Under the pieces are notes generated by a model. It searched no databases and had not been told where the DNA came from. It was given only the letters and a program-made list of their open reading frames with translations. From Erythrobacter sp. YJ-T3-07 (GTDB lineage: Bacteria > Pseudomonadota > Alphaproteobacteria > Sphingomonadales > Sphingomonadaceae), in NCBI RefSeq assembly GCF_015999305.1, contig NZ_JAEAGP010000001.1, forward strand, positions 2,356,001-2,420,000: DNA of 64,000 bases, written 5' to 3'. Position 1 is the first letter of the stretch; the number at the start of each line of letters is the position of its first letter. Below, piece after piece: positions 46,056 through 55,512 of the stretch. The position numbers and the translations under genes were made by a program.

Positions 46056-47047
46056 TGGCGTCGCGTTCCAAAAGCCGCAACGCGCCGCAAGGCCCCTCGC
46101 CCTTCGCGGTCGAGGCCGAGGCTCTGCCCGAAGGCAAGTTCACCGATCCCGACATCACCGCCAACGGATCGCCGCGCGCGCAGGTCCCGCTGCTGGAGCT
46201 GGAGACGCTGTGGCTGTGCACCGGCACGCTGTGCAATCTCGCCTGCGCCACCTGTTATATCGAGAGCAGCCCGACCAACGACGCGCTGATCTATCTGACC
46301 GCAGAGCACGCCGCGCGCTATTTCGACGAGATCGAGCGCGATGGATGGTCGACGCGCGAGATCGGCTTCACCGGCGGCGAGCCGTTCATGAACCCGCATT
46401 TCATGGCCATGCTGGAAGACGCGCTCTCGCGCGGGTTTGAAGTGCTGGTGCTGTCCAATGCGATGAAGCCGATGCGTCTGCACGAGGCCAAGCTGCTGGC
46501 CCTGCGCGAGGCCTATGGCGACAAGCTGACGATCCGAGTCAGCCTCGACCACCACACCAAACCCGTGCACGAGGGCGAGCGCGGGCCGAACAGCTGGGAT
46601 GCCGCGATCGACGGGCTCCGCTGGCTGTCCGAGCACGGTTTTCGTATCGCGGTCGCAGGAAGGCTGCTGCCCGGCGAGGGCATGGTCGAGGCGCGCGAGG
46701 GCTATGCCGCGCTGTTCGAGCGAGAGACCATCCGCATCGACGCGCATGATCCCTCACGCTGCGTGCTGTTTCCAGAGATGGACGCGGACAAAGACGTCGC
46801 GGAGATCACCACGGCCTGCTGGGACATTCTGGGCAAGTCGCCTGCCGACATCATGTGCGCAACCAGCCGCATGGTCGTCCACCGCAAGGGCGAACCTACC
46901 CCGCGCGTGGTCGCCTGCACGCTGATCCCGCATGATCGCGAGTTCGACTTCGGCGAGACGCTGGCCGATGCCAACGTCGCGGTGAAGCTGAACCACCCGC
47001 ACTGCGCGCGCTTCTGCGTGCTGGGCGGGGCGAGTTGTTCGGCCTGA
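46055..47047 (+). CDS. Radical SAM protein in the putative organoarsenical cluster
   Basis: This 330-residue radical SAM enzyme has the 4Fe-4S motif CNLACATC (Cys60, Cys64, Cys67) and an extra Cys55 just upstream. The GGEP motif is FTGGEPFMNP. The C-terminus carries three more cysteines (Cys317, Cys321, Cys328 in HPHCARFCVLGGASC), together with CATSRM and VACTLIP, which suggest an auxiliary iron-sulfur site. It has no obvious match to the ArsS (selenodomain) or ArsL (RCCLKC) arrangements. It overlaps the FAD enzyme gene. Adding an organic group to arsenic is the natural hypothesis given the neighbours. Confidence 0.85.
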   Translation: MASRSKSRNAPQGPSPFAVEAEALPEGKFTDPDITANGSPRAQVPLLELETLWLCTGTLCNLACATCYIESSPTNDALIYLTAEHAARYFDEIERDGWSTREIGFTGGEPFMNPHFMAMLEDALSRGFEVLVLSNAMKPMRLHEAKLLALREAYGDKLTIRVSLDHHTKPVHEGERGPNSWDAAIDGLRWLSEHGFRIAVAGRLLPGEGMVEAREGYAALFERETIRIDAHDPSRCVLFPEMDADKDVAEITTACWDILGKSPADIMCATSRMVVHRKGEPTPRVVACTLIPHDREFDFGETLADANVAVKLNHPHCARFCVLGGASCSA

Positions 47048-47055
47048 ACTGCTTA

Positions 47056-47172
47056 ACTCCTCCCCCTTGAGGGGGAGGTCGGGTGGGGGGTGTACGGTGC
47101 ATGTGGCCCCGACGCACTTCACCAAGAGCGCAGTACCCCCACCCCCGGCCCCTCCCCCAAGGGGAGGGGAGT
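47056..47172. repeat. Paired-palindrome G/C-rich intergenic repeat
   Basis: This 117-bp element lies between the radical SAM and malate synthase genes. The left part has an 8-bp stem CCTCCCCC/GGGGGAGG (47059-47066, 47071-47078) and the right part a 9-bp stem CCCCTCCCC/GGGGAGGGG (47149-47157, 47161-47169). The two ends, including flanking GGTGGGGG/CCCCCACC, are inverted copies of each other. This is the same design as the 6821 element but with a different sequence family. Confidence 0.78.
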
Positions 47173-47185
47173 AAAAAGGGGCGTC

Positions 47186-49282
47186 CTAGCCGCCCGCCTT
47201 CACCTTCTGGCGATACGCATGCAGCAGCGGCTCGGTATAGCCGCTAGGCTGTTCGGTCCCTTCGAAGATCAGCGCGCGCGCGGCCTGGAAGGCGAGGCTT
47301 TGCTCCGGATTATCGGCCATCGGGCGATAGGCCGGGTCGCCCGCATTCTGCGCATCGACCTTCTTCGCCATCGCGACCAGCACCTCGTCGACCTCTTCGG
47401 GGCTGACCACGCCATGCTCCAGCCAGTTGGCGATGTGCTGGCTGGAAATACGCAGCGTGGCGCGGTCTTCCATCAGGCCGACATCGTCGATGTTGGGCAC
47501 CTTGGAACAGCCCACGCCCTGATCGACCCAGCGCACGACATAACCCAGGATGCCCTGCGCGTTGTTCTCCAGCTCTGCGCGGATCTCGTCCGGCGACCAG
47601 TTCTCACCCCGGTGCAGCGGGATGGTCAGCAGGTCGGATAGCGGCGCGATTGTCTCCTTCGCCCGCTCGTCCTGCCGCGCGAACACGTCGACCATGTGAT
47701 AATGCGTCGCGTGCAGGGTCGCCGCAGTCGGGGATGGCACCCAGGCGGTGTTCGCGCCCGAGCGCGGATGGCCGATCTTCTCCGCCAGCATGTCCGCCAT
47801 ACGGTCGGGCATGGCCCACATGCCCTTGCCGATCTGGGCCTTGCCCGAGAGGCCGCAGGCGAGCCCGATCTGCACGTTGCGATCCTCGTAAGCGGCGATC
47901 CAGGGCGTCTCCTTCATCGCACCCTTGCGCTTCATCGCACCCGCTCGCATTGCCGTGTGGATCTCGTCGCCCGTCCGGTCGAGGAAGCCGGTATTGATGA
48001 ACATGATCCGGTCGCGCACCGCGTGGATGCACGCCGCGAGATTGGCGGAGGTGCGCCGTTCCTCGTCCATCACGCCGACCTTGATCGTGTGCCGCGCGAG
48101 GCCGAGCATGTCCTCCACCGCGTCGAACAGGTCATTGGTCAGCGCGCATTCCTCGGGCCCGTGCATCTTGGGCTTCACGAGATAGATCGAGCCTTCGCGG
48201 CTGTTGGAAAGCGTGCCGGTGCGCTTCAGGTCATGGCAGCCGATCGTCGCGGTGACGATCGCATCGAGGATGCCCTCGGGCGCTTCGTTGCCATCGGGCA
48301 GATGCACCGCAGGCGTCGTCATCAGATGGCCGACATTGCGCGCGAGCAGCAGGCTGCGCCCGGGGAGCGTGAAGCTCTCGCCGTCAAGGCCGACATATTC
48401 GCGATCGGGGTGGAGCGTGCGGGTCATCTCCTCCCCGCCCTTCATGAAGGTTTCGCGCAAGTCCCCCTTCATCAGGCCGAGCCAGTTGGAATAGCCCAGC
48501 ACCTTGTCCTCTGCATCCACCGCCGCGACCGAATCCTCGAAATCGCAGATGGTCGAGATGGCGGATTCCAGCACGATGTCGGCAACCCCGGCCTTGTCGC
48601 CCGCGCCGACCGGATGATCGGGATCGATCACGATCTCGACGTGCAGGCCATTGTGGCGGATCAGCCAGTTCTTGCCGTTGCGCCCGATCAGCTGAGCCGG
48701 GGCCTTCAGCTTCGGCTCGCTGCCATCCCAGTTGCTCCACAGCTGGTCTTCGAGCGGCACCGCGCGGTCGAGGAACTGGCGGCCCCAGTCGATCACCATC
48801 GCCCCGCGTTCCTCGTCGTAACCGCCCGGCTTGGGCGATCCGGGAATCGCGTCCGTGCCATAGAGCGCGTCGTACAGGCTGCCCCAGCGCGCGTTCGCGG
48901 CATTGAGCAGGAAGCGCGCATTGAGCACGGGCACCACCAGCTGAGGGCCGGCGATCTGCGCCAGTTCCGGGTCGACGTTCTGCGGGCTCACGCTGAAGGC
49001 GTCCGGCTCGGGCACCAGATAGCCGAGATCGGTCAGGAAGGTGCGATAGGCGTCCGCATCGATCGGCGCGGGGTTCTGCCGGTGCCAGGCGTCGATCTTC
49101 GCCTGCATCGCCTCGCGCTTCTGCAGCAGCTCGCGATTGCGCGGCACGAAACGGCTGAAAATGTCCGCCGCTCCAGACCAGAAGGCGCCTGCGTCGATGT
49201 CGAGCCCGGGAAGCACCTGCGCTTCGATGAAGTCGGCCAGTTCCTCGGCAACCTTCAGCCCGGCGAGTTCGCGCATGCCCAT
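47186..49282 (-). CDS. glcB: Malate synthase G
   Basis: This 698-residue glyoxylate-bypass enzyme condenses glyoxylate with acetyl-CoA to malate. It has a TIM barrel with the signature GLNCGRWDYI-like stretch replaced by the G-type segments [14 protein letters not shown] and [14 protein letters not shown]. The conserved [12 protein letters not shown] and [21 protein letters not shown] are present. The length is normal for form G. The start is ATG 49282, with AGGACAAGAGA upstream; ATG 49276 is an alternative. Isocitrate lyase is not in the window. Confidence 0.96.
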   Translation of the reverse strand: MGMRELAGLKVAEELADFIEAQVLPGLDIDAGAFWSGAADIFSRFVPRNRELLQKREAMQAKIDAWHRQNPAPIDADAYRTFLTDLGYLVPEPDAFSVSPQNVDPELAQIAGPQLVVPVLNARFLLNAANARWGSLYDALYGTDAIPGSPKPGGYDEERGAMVIDWGRQFLDRAVPLEDQLWSNWDGSEPKLKAPAQLIGRNGKNWLIRHNGLHVEIVIDPDHPVGAGDKAGVADIVLESAISTICDFEDSVAAVDAEDKVLGYSNWLGLMKGDLRETFMKGGEEMTRTLHPDREYVGLDGESFTLPGRSLLLARNVGHLMTTPAVHLPDGNEAPEGILDAIVTATIGCHDLKRTGTLSNSREGSIYLVKPKMHGPEECALTNDLFDAVEDMLGLARHTIKVGVMDEERRTSANLAACIHAVRDRIMFINTGFLDRTGDEIHTAMRAGAMKRKGAMKETPWIAAYEDRNVQIGLACGLSGKAQIGKGMWAMPDRMADMLAEKIGHPRSGANTAWVPSPTAATLHATHYHMVDVFARQDERAKETIAPLSDLLTIPLHRGENWSPDEIRAELENNAQGILGYVVRWVDQGVGCSKVPNIDDVGLMEDRATLRISSQHIANWLEHGVVSPEEVDEVLVAMAKKVDAQNAGDPAYRPMADNPEQSLAFQAARALIFEGTEQPSGYTEPLLHAYRQKVKAGG

Positions 49283-49358
49283 TCTCTTGTCCTTCCTCGT
49301 GTGTCGCTTTTGCGTGTTTCCGACCCGCTTGGCGCGATCGAAGGGCGTGAGTCAAATG

Positions 49359-49400
49359 CGTAGCAGGTCCGCAGCGGCACTGCCGCTACGGCACGCTACG
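49359..49400. repeat. Long imperfect hairpin between glcB and fumC
   Basis: Nested inverted repeats CGTAGC/GCTACG (49359-49364, 49395-49400), CCG/CGG and AGCGGCA/TGCCGCT lie around a very small loop. On the minus strand it follows the fumC stop by about 11 bp and precedes glcB. It could terminate fumC transcription, stabilise the transcript end or bind a regulator. No T tract is present, so a simple terminator is doubtful. Confidence 0.5.
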
Positions 49401-49410
49401 TCACCTGAAT

Positions 49411-50862
49411 CTAGGCCCCGGCCAGCCCGTTGCCGATCATGGTCCTGGGCTGCACGATCCGGTCGTAATCCTCTTCGCTGATCTTGCCGCTGGCGATCGC
49501 CTCCTCGCGCAAGGTGGTGCCGTTCTTGGCGGCGGCCTCTGCGATATGCGCTGCGTCCATATAGCCGATTTCGGGCACCAGCGCGGTCACCAGCATCAGC
49601 GACTGCTCCAGATGCTGCTCGATCCGCTGCTCGTCGAGCGTGGTGCCCTCGATCGCGTTCTCGCGGAAGCTCGCGCAGCCATCGGCGAGGATGCGGATCG
49701 AGTGGAGCACGTTCGCCGCGATCACCGGGCGCATCGCGTTGAGCTGCAGGTTGCCCCAGCTTCCCGCCATTGCATTGGCGGTGTCGTGGCCGATCACCTG
49801 CATCGCGACCATCAGCAGCGCCTCGCTCTGGGTCGGATTGACCTTGCCCGGCATGATCGAGGAGCCCGGCTCGTTCGCGGGCAGCTTGAGCTCGCCGATC
49901 CCGCAGCGCGGGCCGCTCGCCAGCCAGCGCACGTCATTGGCGATCTTGATCAGCGCGACCGCAACGCCCCGCAGCGCGGCGGACAGGCGCACGATCGGGT
50001 CGAGCGTTCCCTGCGCGTGAAACTTGTTGGCTGCGGTGCGCACCGGCAGGCGCGTGAGATACGCGATTTCCTTCGCGACATGATCCGAAAAGCCGTCCGG
50101 CGCGTTGAGGCCGGTCCCCACCGCCGTCCCACCGAGCGAGATGGCGAGCAGTCCCTCGCGCACATGGTTGAGGTCGGCAACCGCCGCGCGCAGCGCCTCG
50201 GCCCACGCGCTCCATTCCTGCCCGACCGACAGCGGCACCGCGTCCTGCAGATGGGTGCGACCGATCTTGACCGTGTCCATCCAGCCGCCCGCCTTCTGCT
50301 CGATCACCTCGGCCAGCTGTTCGATCTCGGGGATCAATTGCGCGTCGAGCGCGCCCAGCGCGGCCAGATGCATCGCGGTGGGGAAGGTGTCGTTGGAGGA
50401 TTGGCTCTTGTTGACGTCGTCGTTGGGCGCGACCGGTTTCTGGCTGCCCAGTTCCCCGCCCAGAAGCTGAATCGCGCGGTTCGCGATCACCTCGTTGACG
50501 TTCATGTTGGTCTGCGTGCCAGAGCCTGTCTGCCACACGCGCAGCGGGAACTGGTCGTCGAATTCGCCCGCGATCAGTTCGTCGCAGGCGCGGGTGATCG
50601 CCTCGCACTTGTCTTCGGCAAGCAGACCTGCACGGCGATTGACGATGGCAGCGGCCTTTTTGAGATACCCATAGGCGCGGCACAGCTCGACCGGCATGCG
50701 GTCCTCGCCGATATCGAAATGCTGGAGCGAGCGGGCGGTCTGCGCGCCCCAATAGCGGTCGGCGGGGACGCGAACCTCGCCCATCGAGTCGAACTCGACG
50801 CGTTCGCCCTTCGCCTTGATCCCGACAGGAATGTCGCGAAGCGTTTGCCCCTTTTCGGTCAT
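49411..50862 (-). CDS. fumC: Class II fumarate hydratase
   Basis: This 483-residue TCA-cycle enzyme interconverts fumarate and malate without iron-sulfur clusters. It belongs to the fumarase/aspartase superfamily, with the signature GSSIMPGKVNP and SSNDTFPTAMH, GRTHLQDAVPLSVGQE and the WQTGSGTQTNMNVNEV segment. ATG 50862 follows AAAGGACC. An in-frame extension to 51057 is rejected as non-conserved. With glcB it forms a minus-strand TCA/glyoxylate pair. Confidence 0.97.
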   Translation of the reverse strand: MTEKGQTLRDIPVGIKAKGERVEFDSMGEVRVPADRYWGAQTARSLQHFDIGEDRMPVELCRAYGYLKKAAAIVNRRAGLLAEDKCEAITRACDELIAGEFDDQFPLRVWQTGSGTQTNMNVNEVIANRAIQLLGGELGSQKPVAPNDDVNKSQSSNDTFPTAMHLAALGALDAQLIPEIEQLAEVIEQKAGGWMDTVKIGRTHLQDAVPLSVGQEWSAWAEALRAAVADLNHVREGLLAISLGGTAVGTGLNAPDGFSDHVAKEIAYLTRLPVRTAANKFHAQGTLDPIVRLSAALRGVAVALIKIANDVRWLASGPRCGIGELKLPANEPGSSIMPGKVNPTQSEALLMVAMQVIGHDTANAMAGSWGNLQLNAMRPVIAANVLHSIRILADGCASFRENAIEGTTLDEQRIEQHLEQSLMLVTALVPEIGYMDAAHIAEAAAKNGTTLREEAIASGKISEEDYDRIVQPRTMIGNGLAGA

Positions 50863-51074
50863 GGCGGTCCTTTCACCTTCCTCTTTCGAGAACCGCGCCC
50901 TCCACTGCTCGTTCCCGCAGCCGGCGTGCCCTTTGGGGTCCTGCACGCGCCCGCGCGCAAGCTGGCAGGGCGCCTGACCTGAGCGGGCGCCCGCACTGCC
51001 TCTTTCGATAAGAGTGATCGCCCATCTGCGACATTCCCGGGGAAACGATACCGGCATCTGCCCGTTCGCCAGAC

Positions 51075-52556
51075 ATGTCAGAAAAATACAGCAAGCTCGA
51101 CCGCCTCTTCGTCGCCGGTGAATGGCGCGAAGGCACAGGCGACACCCTGAAAAACATCTGCCCGTGGGACGAAAGCGAGATCTTCTCGATGAAGACCGCG
51201 CAGGCCGGCGACGTCGACGAGGCGTGCAAGGCCGCTCAGCGGGCCCAGCGCGAATGGGCCGCGCTCCCGCCCTCGGCCCGCGCCGCGAAGATGCTCGCGA
51301 TCGGAGACATCCTGGAGGCGCGCAAGGACGAGATCGCGGCGTGGATCGTGCGCGAAGTCGGCGGGACGAAGGTGAAGGCCGCGCTCGAACTGATGCTGGT
51401 GACGCAGGTCGCCCGGCAGGAGGCGGCTGCCCTGCCCTACATGGTCGAAGGCGCGATCCTGCCCGAGGATATCCCGGGCAAGGAAAGCCGCGCCTATCGC
51501 CAGCCGGCGGGCGTCGTCGCGCTGATCAGCCCGTGGAACTTCCCGCTCCAGCTGACCGCGCGCACGCTCTTCCCGGCGCTGGCGCTGGGCAACGCGGTGG
51601 TCCTGAAGCCCGCCAGCGACACGCCGGTCACCGGCGGGACGATCTTCGCTGCGATCTGCGAGGAAGCGGGCCTGCCCAAGGGCCTCGTCTCGGTGCTCCC
51701 CGGCAGCGGGTCGGAGATCGGCGATGCGCTGGTGCGTCACCCGATCCCCTCGGTGGTCAGCTTTACCGGCTCCACCCCCGTGGGGCGCGGCGTCGGCAAG
51801 GCGGCGCTCGATGGCGACCGGATCAAGTCGCTTGAGCTTGAGCTAGGCGGCAATTCGCCGATCGTCGTGCTCGACGATGCGGATATCGACTATGCCGTGG
51901 AGGCGAGCGTCTGGGGCAAGTTCATGCATCAGGGCCAGATCTGCATGATCGCGAACCGGATCGTGGTGGAAGACGCAGTGCACGACGAATTCGTCGAGAA
52001 ATTCGTCGCGCGAACCCGCAAGCTGGTCGTCGGCAAACGCGATGCGGCGGACTGCCTGATCGGACCGATCGTCAATCGCGACCAGTTCGACGGGATCATG
52101 GAAATGATCGCCAAGGCGAAAAACCAGGGCGCGACCTGCGCGCTGGGCGGAGAGCCCGACGGGCTCGTCATCCCGCCGCACGTCTTCACCGATGTGTCCG
52201 ATGACAATTGCCTCGTCGCTAACGAGATCTTCGGCCCGGTCGCGCCGATCCAGCGCGCGCGGGATGAAGACCATGCGCTCGAACTGGCGAACAAGACCGA
52301 CATGGGCCTGTCGAGTTCGGTCTTCAGCCGGGACGAGGGGCGCGCGCTGGCCTTCGCCAAGCAGGTCGAAGCGGGGATGACGCATATCAACGACCAGCCG
52401 GTCAACGACAGCCCCTTCTCCCCCTTCGGCGCGGTCAAGAATTCGGGCGTCGGCCGGTTCAACGGGCGCTGGGCGATCGAGGCCTTCATGACCACGCACT
52501 GGATCTCGGTCCAGCACGGCAAGCGCCAGTTCCCCTTCTCTGCAAAGGATCTTTGA
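51075..52556 (+). CDS. Aldehyde dehydrogenase
   Basis: This 493-residue NAD(P)-dependent aldehyde dehydrogenase has general base Glu256 (LELGGNSPIV), catalytic Cys290 (GQICMI) and the PWNFPL cofactor region. It resembles benzaldehyde/vanillin-type dehydrogenases, but the substrate is not proven. It is followed after 4 bp by a glutathionyl-hydroquinone reductase and then pirin, suggesting oxidation of aldehydes produced from aromatic or quinone compounds. The start is ATG 51075 with no strong ribosome-binding site. Confidence 0.94.
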   Translation: MSEKYSKLDRLFVAGEWREGTGDTLKNICPWDESEIFSMKTAQAGDVDEACKAAQRAQREWAALPPSARAAKMLAIGDILEARKDEIAAWIVREVGGTKVKAALELMLVTQVARQEAAALPYMVEGAILPEDIPGKESRAYRQPAGVVALISPWNFPLQLTARTLFPALALGNAVVLKPASDTPVTGGTIFAAICEEAGLPKGLVSVLPGSGSEIGDALVRHPIPSVVSFTGSTPVGRGVGKAALDGDRIKSLELELGGNSPIVVLDDADIDYAVEASVWGKFMHQGQICMIANRIVVEDAVHDEFVEKFVARTRKLVVGKRDAADCLIGPIVNRDQFDGIMEMIAKAKNQGATCALGGEPDGLVIPPHVFTDVSDDNCLVANEIFGPVAPIQRARDEDHALELANKTDMGLSSSVFSRDEGRALAFAKQVEAGMTHINDQPVNDSPFSPFGAVKNSGVGRFNGRWAIEAFMTTHWISVQHGKRQFPFSAKDL

Positions 52557-52560
52557 GACG

Positions 52561-53526
52561 ATGGGCTTCCTGAAGAACGGCACCTGGCACGACGAGTGGG
52601 CGCATAACGACGAGGACAGCGGCGAGTTCGAGCGCGACGAGAGCGCATTTCGCAACTGGATCACGCCCGACGGATCGCCCGGCCCCACCGGGGAAGGCGG
52701 GTTCGTCGCCGAACCTGGCCGCTACCGGTTCTACATCAGCCTCGCCTGCCCTTGGGCGCACAGGGCCAATGTCGCGCGGCATCTGAAAGGACTGACCGAC
52801 GCGATCGAGCTGAACGTGGTCCACTGGCTGATGAAGGACGGCGGCTGGTCCTTCCGCGAGGGTGAATGCGTCACCGGCGATCCCGCAATCGGCGCTGACC
52901 ACCTCCACCAGCTCTACGCCCATGCCGAGCCCGACTATTCGGGCCATGTCACCGTGCCTGTGCTGTGGGACACGAAGACCGAGACGATCGTCAATAACGA
53001 GAGTGCGGACATCCTGCGCATGCTCGGCACCGCCTTCGACGACTGCGGCGCGAACGACCTCGACCTCTACCCAGCCGACCTGCGCGATGAGATCGATGCG
53101 CTGAACGACCGGGTGTACGGCGCGGTCAACAACGGCGTCTACAAGGCCGGCTTTGCGATCACGCAGGAAGCCTACGACAGGGCCGTCAAGCCACTGTTCG
53201 CGGTGCTGGACGAGCTGGAGGCACGGCTGGAGGGGCGCGAATGGCTGGTCGGTGACCGGCTAACCGAGGCGGACATCCGCCTGTGGACCACGCTGATCCG
53301 GTTCGATCCGGTCTACCACACGCATTTCAAGTGCAATATCCGCCGGATTGCGGACTACCCCAACCTTTCCGCGCTGACCCGGCGGCTCTACGAGCTGGAC
53401 GGGATCGCGGAAACGGTCAATTTCCGCCACATCAGGCACCACTATTACGAGAGTCACGAGCGGATCAATCCGAACGGCATCGTGCCAGCCGGGCCCGACC
53501 CGCTGATCCCGGAGAACAACGCATGA
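52561..53526 (+). CDS. Glutathionyl-hydroquinone reductase (GST Xi class)
   Basis: This 321-residue glutathione transferase-fold enzyme has the catalytic Cys63 in LACPWAHR, which identifies the Xi-class glutathionyl-hydroquinone reductases that reduce GS-hydroquinones back to hydroquinones with glutathione. The C-terminal helical domain includes RIADYPNLSALTRRLYEL. The family length is normal. The start is ATG 52561. It overlaps the pirin gene by 4 bp (ATGA) and follows the aldehyde dehydrogenase by 4 bp, so one operon is likely. Confidence 0.93.
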   Translation: MGFLKNGTWHDEWAHNDEDSGEFERDESAFRNWITPDGSPGPTGEGGFVAEPGRYRFYISLACPWAHRANVARHLKGLTDAIELNVVHWLMKDGGWSFREGECVTGDPAIGADHLHQLYAHAEPDYSGHVTVPVLWDTKTETIVNNESADILRMLGTAFDDCGANDLDLYPADLRDEIDALNDRVYGAVNNGVYKAGFAITQEAYDRAVKPLFAVLDELEARLEGREWLVGDRLTEADIRLWTTLIRFDPVYHTHFKCNIRRIADYPNLSALTRRLYELDGIAETVNFRHIRHHYYESHERINPNGIVPAGPDPLIPENNA

Positions 53527-54362
53527 GCAGCCGCCAGCTTCTCTCCCTGCACCGCGCGATACGCGATGATATTCAGGACCTGACGACGCGCCGTCCGGTG
53601 CCGGGCCCGGGCCTGCCGCAGGTCGACCCGTTCCTGTTCCTCAACCACCACGGGCCGCAGACCTACCCGCCCGGCAATCGCGGGCTGCCCTTCGGCCCGC
53701 ACCCGCATCGCGGATTCGAGACGGTGACCTTCATTCTCGAAGGCAGTCTCGCCCATCACGACAGCGGTTCCGGCGCGAGCGTGGTCGAGGCGGGCGGCGT
53801 GCAGTGGATGACCGCAGGTAGCGGGCTGGTCCATGCCGAGCTTTCGCCGGAAGACTTCAAGCGCACCGGCGGGCCGCTGGAAATCCTGCAGCTATGGGTC
53901 AACCTGCCCTCGGGGCTGAAGATGACCGACCCTGCCTATATCCCGGTGCCTGCGGCGGATATCGCCGCGACCGAGCTGAGCGAAGGCGTGTCGATGCGCG
54001 CGGTCTCCGGCACCGAAGGAGCGCCGATCCATTCGCTGACTGATGTAATGCTGGCTATCGTGGAGATCGCGCCCGGTGGCAGCGCCACCCTCCCCGCGCC
54101 TTCGGGTCGCAACGTGTTCTTCTACACCGTCGAAGGAGAAGCGAAGATCGGCGAAGAGACCGTGCCCGAACATACGCTGGCCCAGTTCGGCGATGGCGAC
54201 GGCCTCGCGGTCAGCAGCGAGCATGGATGCCGTATCCTGTTCGGACACGCCGACCCGATCGGCGAACCGGTGGTGGCGCATGGTCCCTTCGTGATGAACA
54301 GCGAGGCGGAAATCGCGCAGGCGATCCGCGACTATCAGGCTGGCAAGTTCGGCGGGCTCTGA
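53523..54362 (+). CDS. Pirin family protein
   Basis: This 279-residue bicupin has metal ligands His60, His62, His104 and Glu106 with the same spacing as pirin (GPHPHRGFETVTF, GLVHAELSPE). Bacterial pirins act as quercetinases or as redox-sensing regulators of metabolism. ATG 53523 overlaps the preceding stop as ATGA. Its place after an aldehyde dehydrogenase and a glutathionyl-hydroquinone reductase suggests a quinone/flavonoid detoxification operon. Confidence 0.93.
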   Translation: MSSRQLLSLHRAIRDDIQDLTTRRPVPGPGLPQVDPFLFLNHHGPQTYPPGNRGLPFGPHPHRGFETVTFILEGSLAHHDSGSGASVVEAGGVQWMTAGSGLVHAELSPEDFKRTGGPLEILQLWVNLPSGLKMTDPAYIPVPAADIAATELSEGVSMRAVSGTEGAPIHSLTDVMLAIVEIAPGGSATLPAPSGRNVFFYTVEGEAKIGEETVPEHTLAQFGDGDGLAVSSEHGCRILFGHADPIGEPVVAHGPFVMNSEAEIAQAIRDYQAGKFGGL

Positions 54363-54420
54363 CTCCCGGTCATTCGGGCGTCGTGGGAATCGGGGACGTC
54401 GCGATTGGCCCCGGGGAGGT

Positions 54421-55512
54421 TCAGGACTGGCCGACCGCCCGCCCGGCGCGCGGGGCCGCTCGCCCGCGACCGGCTCGCCTGTCGATCTGCCCTCTCCAGA
54501 AGCTGTAGCTGGCCAGCAGGCCCAGCATGACGAGGGCCAGACCGGCAAAGGTCATCGCGAACTTCCACACGATCCCGCCGACCTTGGCGGCGTGAATGGG
54601 GTAGAACGTCTCGCTGATGGCCGACACCGCACCAGCCTTTGCAGGGTCGTCGATGCCGACCACCGCTGCGCTGTCCGGGGCAATCCACACGTAGCTGCGC
54701 CCGTTCGGCGTCCATTCGAAATCCTGCCGGAAACGTATGGCGATCGGCTCGCCGGGCTTGGATGGCAACATCAGGCGTCGCGGCGCTGCCGACGGGAAGG
54801 CTCCTTGCGCATTGCGCATCACGCTTTGCCAGTCGGTCGCCGGACCGACCGGGGCCAACTCAGCCGGGAGTGCGGGTTTTTGGTGTGCCTCCCCGAAAGG
54901 TGACAGCAGAAAGCCGCTCACCGCCGGGAAGATCATCAGCGTGCCCGTCGCCGCCGCCACGATCAGCAGCGGCGAGGCGACCACGCCCAGATCGCGATGG
55001 TGTCGCACGATGGCGCTGGCCGTGTAGCGGGGCGGCCAGAGGCGAAACCGGAACGTCTTTCGCGTGCGCCACCACAGGATCGTTCCGGTGATGGTGAACG
55101 CGAGCAGCAGGATGCCCAGCACGCCGGTAATCGTCTTCCCGGTCTCTCCCAGAAACAGGTAATGATGCAGATCGAACAGCCAGAGCTCGGGCCGCTCCCA
55201 CATGCCGGACCAGCGATCGACGATCGTCCCGTCCTGCCTGATGTAGGCCCCGCCGCCGTCGGAATAGACCGCCTGGTGCAGACCGATCTCATCCCCGGCA
55301 AAGGTGACGCGTGAAAGGCCCGGTGCCGTCTCTCTCGCCACCTCGATCGCACGCCCCATCGCCACGGGATCGGTAACTGCCGGATCATGCGCGCCGTCGA
55401 GCATGATCCAGCTATCCTCCCACAGCAACACCGTGCCGGACAGGCCGATGACCGCCAGCAGGATGCCGACCATGCCGCCCGTCCAGCGGTGCAGGAGCGA
55501 GAGCAGCTTCAT
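54421..55512 (-). CDS. PepSY domain membrane protein (iron-regulated type)
   Basis: This 363-residue membrane protein has four predicted helices (first at about residues 8-31) and two periplasmic PepSY segments. The family pattern is LLHRWTGGMVGILLAVIGLSG, LHHYLFLGETGKTITGVLG and a penultimate VWKFAMTFAGLALV. Members beside siderophore receptors are thought to help reduce iron in the periplasm or inner membrane. The ATG overlaps the TonB receptor stop by one base (TGATG), so the two are coupled. The Arg/Ala-rich tail of about 25 residues is probably cytoplasmic. Confidence 0.92.
   Translation of the reverse strand: MKLLSLLHRWTGGMVGILLAVIGLSGTVLLWEDSWIMLDGAHDPAVTDPVAMGRAIEVARETAPGLSRVTFAGDEIGLHQAVYSDGGGAYIRQDGTIVDRWSGMWERPELWLFDLHHYLFLGETGKTITGVLGILLLAFTITGTILWWRTRKTFRFRLWPPRYTASAIVRHHRDLGVVASPLLIVAAATGTLMIFPAVSGFLLSPFGEAHQKPALPAELAPVGPATDWQSVMRNAQGAFPSAAPRRLMLPSKPGEPIAIRFRQDFEWTPNGRSYVWIAPDSAAVVGIDDPAKAGAVSAISETFYPIHAAKVGGIVWKFAMTFAGLALVMLGLLASYSFWRGQIDRRAGRGRAAPRAGRAVGQS

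Noticed and set aside
50863..51074. Possible gene in the fumC-aldehyde dehydrogenase gap
   Set aside because: Frames here have no start signal or family features; the gap is best read as a divergent promoter region.
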